From: Anaeramoeba ignava
Taxonomy: Eukaryota > Metamonada > Anaeramoebidae
Assembly (NCBI GenBank): GCA_028826165.1
Contig: JAPDFW010000088.1
Span: forward strand, 1-64,000
DNA: 64,000 nt
Direction: 5' to 3'
A program made the position numbers and the translations under genes. Each line of letters starts with the position of its first letter. Within the stretch, counting starts at the first letter, position 1. This document shows, in pieces, positions 58,346-64,000 of the stretch. Under the pieces are notes generated by a model. That model saw nothing but the letters and a program-made list of their open reading frames with translations. It searched no databases and was not told where the DNA came from.

Positions 58346-58638
58346 TATTTACTTTTAAATTTTTAATTTTAATTTTTATTTAATTTTTATTTTAATTTTT
58401 ATTTTAATTTTTATTTTTATTTAATTTATTTTTAAAATAAACCTTCTAAAACAAAAGAAAATGGAAAAGAAAAAAATGAAAAAAAAAAAAAAATTTTTTT
58501 TTAATTAAAAAAAAAAAGGAGAAAAAAAATAAATTAAAAAAAAAAAGAAGAAAAATAAAAATAAATTAAAAAAATTCTTTTTCATTTTTTCTCTTCATTT
58601 TCTTTTATTTTTTTTAAAATTAAAATTAAAATTAAATA

Positions 58639-59340
58639 ATGTCAACAACAAAAACCCAAAAAAAAACGAAATCAAAAAAGCAAAAAAAACTTGCTACACG
58701 TAAAAAGCGGATTGAAACATTTAAAAGAAACCGATGGTATATGGGATTTTCACTTTGCGAAGAAAAAAAAAGCAAAAAAAAAGATAAAAAAACGGACGAA
58801 GTTGTGAATAGTAACGAATTAAAAGTACGATTTCGTGAACAAGAATTCCGAGTTCGCCTGGCTATAATTGAAGCACCTGAGAAGACAAGCGAAGATCACA
58901 AGAAATACAAGCGAGGGATCAAACGGTTACTTAAAGGAAGTTTTTCAGTTTTTGTTCGAAATGTTAACGACAATAATATCCCTAATGTAGATATCATACA
59001 CGGAAGTGGTACACATCCAAAGCGCCCTTGGGATTCTCCTAATAGATGGTTGCAGGCTACTTTGCTTAAGGCTCAGATCGTTAAAAGAGCTCCTGATAAT
59101 AATACTGAAAGTCAAAGAGTTATTGATATTCATTTATCTAAATTTAAAAAAAATCAAGAAAAAAAAAAAAGAAAAGAACAAAATGATTTACAAGAACAAG
59201 AAAAAAAAAGAAAAAAAAATCTGAAAAATTCTAATTCTAATCTAGATTCTGATAATAGTCTTTCTGAAAGTGACAGTCAAAGCGAAAGTGAAAGTGAAAA
59301 AGAAAAAGAAAAAGGAAAAGGAAAAAGAAAACAAAATTAA
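58639..59340 (+). CDS. Basic protein with SNase-like (SNc) domain
   Basis: Single exon, 233 residues. After a Lys-rich N-terminus (residues 1-30) there is a probable OB-fold of the staphylococcal nuclease type: EFRVRLAIIEAPEKTSE resembles the VRL..IDAPE motif, followed by a helix with YKRGIKRLLKGSFSVFV and a late segment NRWLQATLLKAQIVKRAP like the n..Ll..GlA end. The usual GDT calcium-site motif and the catalytic Arg/Glu pair are not clear, so nuclease activity is doubtful. The tail is Lys/Glu/Ser rich (SESDSQSESESEKE), typical of nuclear or nucleolar proteins. Starts 293 bases from the divergent RPL15. Confidence 0.5.
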   Translation: MSTTKTQKKTKSKKQKKLATRKKRIETFKRNRWYMGFSLCEEKKSKKKDKKTDEVVNSNELKVRFREQEFRVRLAIIEAPEKTSEDHKKYKRGIKRLLKGSFSVFVRNVNDNNIPNVDIIHGSGTHPKRPWDSPNRWLQATLLKAQIVKRAPDNNTESQRVIDIHLSKFKKNQEKKKRKEQNDLQEQEKKRKKNLKNSNSNLDSDNSLSESDSQSESESEKEKEKGKGKRKQN

Positions 59341-60708
59341 ATTTTGATTTTCAATTTCAATATCAAAATCAATATCAAAATCAAAATCAAAATCAAAATC
59401 AAAATCAAAATCAAAATCAATATCAATATCAATATCAATATAAATATCAATATCAAAATCAATATCAAAATCAAAATCAAAATCAATATCAATATCAATA
59501 TCAATATCAATATCAATATCAATATAAATATCAATATCAATATAAATATATTAATATAAATATCAATATCAATATAAATATATTAATATAAATATCAATA
59601 TCAATATAATATAAATATAAATATAAATATCAATATAAATATAAATATAAATATAAATATATAAATATAAATATAAATATAAATATCAATATAAATATAA
59701 ATATAAATATCAATATCAATATAAATATAAATATCAATATTATTAATATCAATATCAAATATCAATATAAATATCAATATCAATATCAAAATCAATATCA
59801 AAATCAAAAATCAAAATCAAAATCAAAAATCAAAATCAAAATCAAAAAAATCAATATAAATATCAATATCAATATAATATAATAAAATATAAAATATAAA
59901 TATAAATATAAAATATCAATATAAATAAAATATAAATATAAATATAAATATCAATATAAATATAAATATCAATATCAATATAAATATCAATATCAATATC
60001 AATATCAATATAAATATCAATATCAATATAAATATCAATATAAATATCAATATCAATATCAATATCAATATCAATATAAATATCAATATCAATATCAATA
60101 TCAATATCAATATCAATATAAATATAAATAAAAATCAATTCAATATAAAATATAAATATCAATTTCAAAATTAAAATCAAAATCAAATAAATATCAATAT
60201 AAATATCAATATCAATATATCAATATAAATATAAATATAAATATCAATATCAATATCAATATCAATATAAATATCAATATCAATATAAATATCAATATAA
60301 ATATCAATATAAATATCAATATAAATATAAATATCAATATCAATATAAATATCAATATAAATATAAATATAAATATAAATATAAATATAAATATCAATAT
60401 CAATATCAATATTAATATCAATATCAATATAAATATAAATAATTTCAAATTTTAATATCAATATCAATATAAATATAAATATAAATAATTTCAAATTTTA
60501 ATATCAATATCAATTTCAATATCAATATCAATATCAATATCAATATCAATATCAAAATTAAAATCAATTTCAAAATTAAAATCAATTTCAATTCCAATTT
60601 TAATTCCAATTTCAATTTTAGTTTTTATGCTTCTTAAATTCTTTAAATAAAAAAATTTATTTTTATCTAAAATTTTTTTTCATTTTTTTTTTCATTTTTT
60701 TTTCTAAT
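59341..60708. repeat. Intergenic AATCAATATCAATATAAAT repeats
   Basis: About 1.25 kb of hexamers ATCAAT, ATAAAT and ATCAAA in changing mixtures, immediately after a stop codon. Long antisense Ile/Asp frames in it are meaningless. 60600-60708 is unique and T-rich, upstream of the next gene. Confidence 0.9.
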
Positions 60709-61497
60709 ATGGATGATACACAATTACAAACAGGAAATAAAGTTTTTGGAGCAAACAAACCTTTTGAAATCCTTGAGAAAGGAATACAAATTTTAATACA
60801 AGATGTTGAAAAATTTATAGAAAACACAACACAAGATGTTTGAAAGAAAAATAACAAAAAAGAAAAAAAAAAAGCAATTAAATTCCTTTATAAAAATAAA
60901 TAAAAAAATTTACAAATAAAAAATTAGTTTGAAATGAAAGATGTAAAAGATTTTATTCCAGAAAAAACAGTTCATGATAAAGTTGAAAATGTGTCAAAAA
61001 ATGTAGAAAAAATTGTAACGTTTTTAAAAGATTATTTAAGTTTTATTGGAAATGCAAGAAAAGATATTGAATTTGGAGCAACAAGTGTTTTTGGAATGAA
61101 AGAAGCAATTATTCAAATGATTTCAATTCTTCGCAAAGAATCTGATGAAACAGATAAAAAACTTGAGAATTTATTTTCTCAAAGTCAAGAATTAAAATGG
61201 GATGATTTACAATCAAAAATTGATGGATTAAATCAAAAAGAACTTGAAATTCAACAAAAATTCATTGAATTGAAAAAAAAAGAATTACTTTTAAAACAAA
61301 AAGAACAAATTTTGGAAGAAAAACAAATTCATTTAGAACAAACTCATTCAAAACAAGAAATGCTTTCTGTTTTTTTGGAAAAATGGGATAAAGAATTAAA
61401 AACTGGTAATAAAAATGTTAAAAGATCTCCAAAATCTCAAACTCAAACTCCGAAAACAAGATCAAATTTAAAAAAAGATCAACATTTAAAGAATTGA
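60709..61497 (+). CDS. Coiled-coil protein, unknown
   Basis: Two exons: 60709-60837 and 60928-61497, phase 0 (CAAGAT/GTTTGA ... AAATTAG/TTTGAA), 232 residues. Exon 1: MDDTQLQTGNKVFGANKPFE then an amphipathic helix. Exon 2: FIPEKTVHDKVENVSKNVEK and TFLKDYLSFIGNARKDIEFG (helical, moderately hydrophobic), then a long coiled coil rich in Lys/Gln/Glu (ELEIQQKFIELKKKELLLKQ) and a basic tail with SPKSQTQTPKT, a possible proline-directed phosphosite cluster. No membrane segment and no recognised family. Confidence 0.7.
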
Positions 61498-62002
61498 ATT
61501 TTAAAGAATTATTTTAAAGAATTATTTTAAAGAATTATTTTAAAAGAATTATTTTTAAAGAATTATTTCAAAAGAATTATTTTAAAAGAATTATTTAAAA
61601 GAATTATTTCAAAAGAATTGAATTTAAAGAATTATTTTTAAAAGAATTATTTTAAAAGAATTGAATTTTAAAAGAATTATTCTAAAGAATTATTTTAAAG
61701 AATTATTTTAAAGAATAAAAGAATTATTTCAAAAGAATTATTTTAAAAGAATTATTTTTAAAGAATTATTTTAAAAGAATTGAATTTAAAGAATTAATTT
61801 TAAAGAATTATTTTAAAAGAATTATTTTAAAGAATTGAAATTTTAAAGAATTATTTTAAAGAATTATTTCAAAAGAATTATTTTAAAGAATTATTTTAAA
61901 AGAATTGTTTTTTTTTTCTTTTTTGGAATTCAGTAAAAAATTTTTTTTCATTTTTCATTTTTCATTTTTCATTTTTCATTTTTTTCCTTTTTTCCTTTTT
62001 AA
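61498..62002. repeat. Intergenic AAAGAATTATTTT repeats
   Basis: 61500-61910: about 28 units of AAAGAATTATTTT with AAAAGAATTGAATTT variants. Then a TTTTTCATTTTTCATT run at 61945-61990 just upstream of the seipin start. Confidence 0.9.
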
Positions 62003-64000
62003 ATGTCTTCATTATTTTTTAAATTTTTATTTTCTCCAATTCAAAAAATATTCAATCAAGTTAATTTTAAATCAATTTTAAATCAATTTTATATCAATTT
62101 TAAATCAATTTTAAATCAATTTTATATCAATTTTAAATTAATTTTATATCAAATTTAAATCAATTTTAAATCAATTTTAAATCAATTTTAAATCAATTTT
62201 ATATCAATTTTAAATAAATTTAAATTAATTTTATATCAATTTTAAATCAATTTTATATTAATTTTATATCAATTTTATATCAAATTTATATTAATTTTAA
62301 ATCAATTTTAAATCAATTTTAAATCAATTTTAAATTAATTTTAAATGAAAATTTAGATTACAAACATTTTATCTTCAATTATCCATAAAATTTTCGATAC
62401 TTTACAAATCAAGAAAAATCTACAAAGATTATTAAATTTCATCTTAACAATAATTTCATTTCAAGTGAGAACATTTATAAGAATAACAATAATTGTGATT
62501 ATAGCAATTTCATTTTTAGTTACATCAATAATAATATATATAATATTTTATCGAGCATATGTTCCTTATATAAAACTTTCAGCACCAGTTTATTTCCAAT
62601 ATTATAACGATAAACCTTATGCAGAACTTGATTTATTTGAAAAATTTTATCAAAAAAAAGATTCAACAGGTTCTGTTCTCAGAAGAGGTCAATCTTATAC
62701 TATTAAAAACACTATTATTCTCCCAACTTCTCCTCATAATTTGGATCATGGAATTTTTATGCTTAATGCTTCTTTGCTTTCTTTTGGAAATTCTCTTATT
62801 TCTTCTTCAGCAAGACCTGTGAATTAATTTTAATTTTAATATTAATTTTAATTTTAATTTGAATATTAATTTTTTATCCGAATTTGAATTTTAATTTTAA
62901 TTTTAATTTTTAATTTTAATTTTAATTTGAATTTTAATTTTAATTTGAATTTTAATTTGAATTTTAATTTTAATTTGAATTTTAATTTTAATTTTAATTT
63001 TAATTTTAATTTTTAATTTTTAATTTTAATTTTAATTTTAATTTTAATTTTAATTTTAATTTTAATTTTAATTTTAATTTTTAATTTTTAATTTTAATTT
63101 TAATTTTTTTAATTTTTTATCCGAATTTTAATTTTAATTTTAATTTTAATTTTAATTTTAATTTTAATTTTAATTTTAATTTTAATTTTAATTTTAATTT
63201 AATTTTAATTTGAATTTTAATTTTAATTTTAATTTTAATTTTAATTTTAATTTTAATTTTAATTTTAATTTTAATTTTAATTTTTTATCCGAATTTGAAT
63301 ATTAATTTGAATTTTAATTTTAATTTTAATTTTAATTTTTTAGTATTTAATGATTTATTCATCTCCTTTTATCCAAAAATTGAAAGTTTTCGTACTTTCT
63401 TTTTTCTATTTAATTGGCTTGAAAAAAGAACAACAAACTTTAGTTGCAATTCTTTATGAAAATTTTATTGAAAATAAAGTTTGTTTTCCTTTTAAAATTT
63501 TTATTAATATGGAAAATTAATCGAAAACAAAATTTTCTTTTAAATTCAATAAATAGAATCAACCTTTATCAAAAATAATATTTGAATTATCAAATTCAAC
63601 AGTTAATATTTATAGTTCTAAAATTGAATTTATAGCGAATTTAAAAGGATTTCGGTAAAAGATTTTAAATTTAAAAATTTGAAAAGTAAAATTAATTTAA
63701 AATGAAATAAAATTCAATTAAATTTAAAACAATTTTAGATATTGGTGTTATCATTGGTTTTTTAGTTCAATGTTTATTGGTGTTATTGTAATATTCTTTG
63801 CTCAATGGTTCTTTCTTATTTTATTGCTTGTTTTTTATAAGATAAAAGTTTATCAAACAAAACTTGATTCACAAGTTACAGAAGTTGATTTTCATTTTAA
63901 CATTCCAAAAAATAATTCAGAAAAAAAAAAGAAAAAGATTAATAATTTTTCCAATTTAAAAAATACGAATCTTGATTTAAATGATAATAATAATAATAAT
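62003..64000 (+). CDS. BSCL2: Seipin, 5' part, continues past window
   Basis: Exons 62003-62059, 62357-62818, 63344-63478, 63557-63654 and 63739 onward, open to the end of the window (Asn-rich tail). Phases 0, 0, 0 and 2 fit. Helical N-terminus; first membrane segment TIIVIIAISFLVTSIIIYII; lumenal beta-sandwich (LSAPVYFQYYNDKPYAELDL, GQSYTIKNTIILPTSPHNLD, GIFMLNASLLSFGNSLISSS); then ILYENFIENK joined to NQPLSKIIFELSNSTVNIYS, GFRYWCYHWF, and the second membrane segment IGVIVIFFAQWFFLILLLVF. The order is that of seipin, the ER ring protein that builds lipid droplets. Intron 3 uses the donor GTTTGT at 63479, as in the Rab1 gene. Introns 1 and 2 are simple repeats. Confidence 0.85.
62060..62356 (+). 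repeat. Intronic TTTTAAATCAA repeat in seipin intron 1
   Basis: About 22 units of AATTTTAAATC (TATATC variants), filling the intron up to AATTTAG. Confidence 0.9.
62819..63343 (+). repeat. Intronic TTTTAA repeat in seipin intron 2
   Basis: AATTTT hexamer array with three TTTTTATCCGAATTT interruptions (62871, 63114, 63284), which suggest a larger unit of 170-240 bp. Confidence 0.9.

Noticed and set aside
59344-60494. Ile/Asn/Asp repeat frames on both strands
   Set aside because: Simple repeats of ATCAAT and ATAAAT; no start context or conserved composition.
63504-63556. Seipin exon 3 appearing to need a non-canonical donor (ATG/GAAAAT)
   Set aside because: A normal donor GTTTGT at 63479 gives a 78-bp intron and a better alignment to seipin.

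Overview
This window comes from a very AT-rich protist nuclear genome. Evidence for a eukaryote: GT-AG introns (many 50-90 bp, some over 1 kb), conserved cytoplasmic ribosomal protein genes, Golgi/ER trafficking genes, a nuclear replication-clamp loader and a transcription-type CDK. TAA, TAG and TGA all act as stops, so the code looks standard. Long Asn/Gln/Glu/Lys/Ser tracts inside proteins and abundant BTB, TLDc and ankyrin genes suggest an amoeboid protist. My best guess is an Anaeramoeba-like metamonad, with a dictyostelid-like amoebozoan as alternative. That assignment is impression, not proof.

Left third (1-21.6 kb) is accessory and unstable: a broken ankyrin-repeat gene, a decayed BTB-TLDc gene and its intact duplicate 14.6 kb away, blocks of a ~144-bp satellite, and a BTB/BACK/coiled-coil/ARM gene whose ARM repeats each sit in their own exon of a ~210-bp exon+intron tandem array. 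That gene is split by a 5,098-bp DNA transposon (27-bp perfect terminal inverted repeats, TTAA target duplication) coding for a Kolobok-like DDE transposase and a Ulp1-like cysteine protease, which look like one ancestral reading frame. Removing the element with one TTAA rejoins the host gene exactly in frame.

Middle (21.7-45.2 kb): RPS28 (start codon alone on its first exon), COG3, a TPX2-N-terminus-like protein with an array of Aurora-type phosphosites, a BTB-BACK protein fused to a glutamine-amidotransferase-like domain, a protein with five copies of an unrecognised PH-like domain, a TMX3-like membrane PDI, the SNARE Sec20, and a CDK12-like kinase. Right (46.5-64 kb): a VPS9-domain Rab GEF divergent from a Rab1-like GTPase, RFC1, RPL15, an SNase-fold-like basic protein, a coiled-coil protein, and the 5' part of seipin, which runs off the window end.

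Two genome-wide habits stand out. First, long introns and intergenic gaps are filled by short tandem repeats, a different unit in each, and in-frame versions (AATCAA read as Asn-Gln) expand inside proteins. Second, several otherwise intact genes carry single-base indels, mostly in homopolymers, so some apparent pseudogenes may be assembly errors. Seven genes (COG3, SEC20, Rab1, VPS9 GEF, TMX3-like, seipin, RPS28/RPL15 aside) serve the secretory pathway or housekeeping, so this is ordinary gene-bearing chromosome with a locally mobile left arm.
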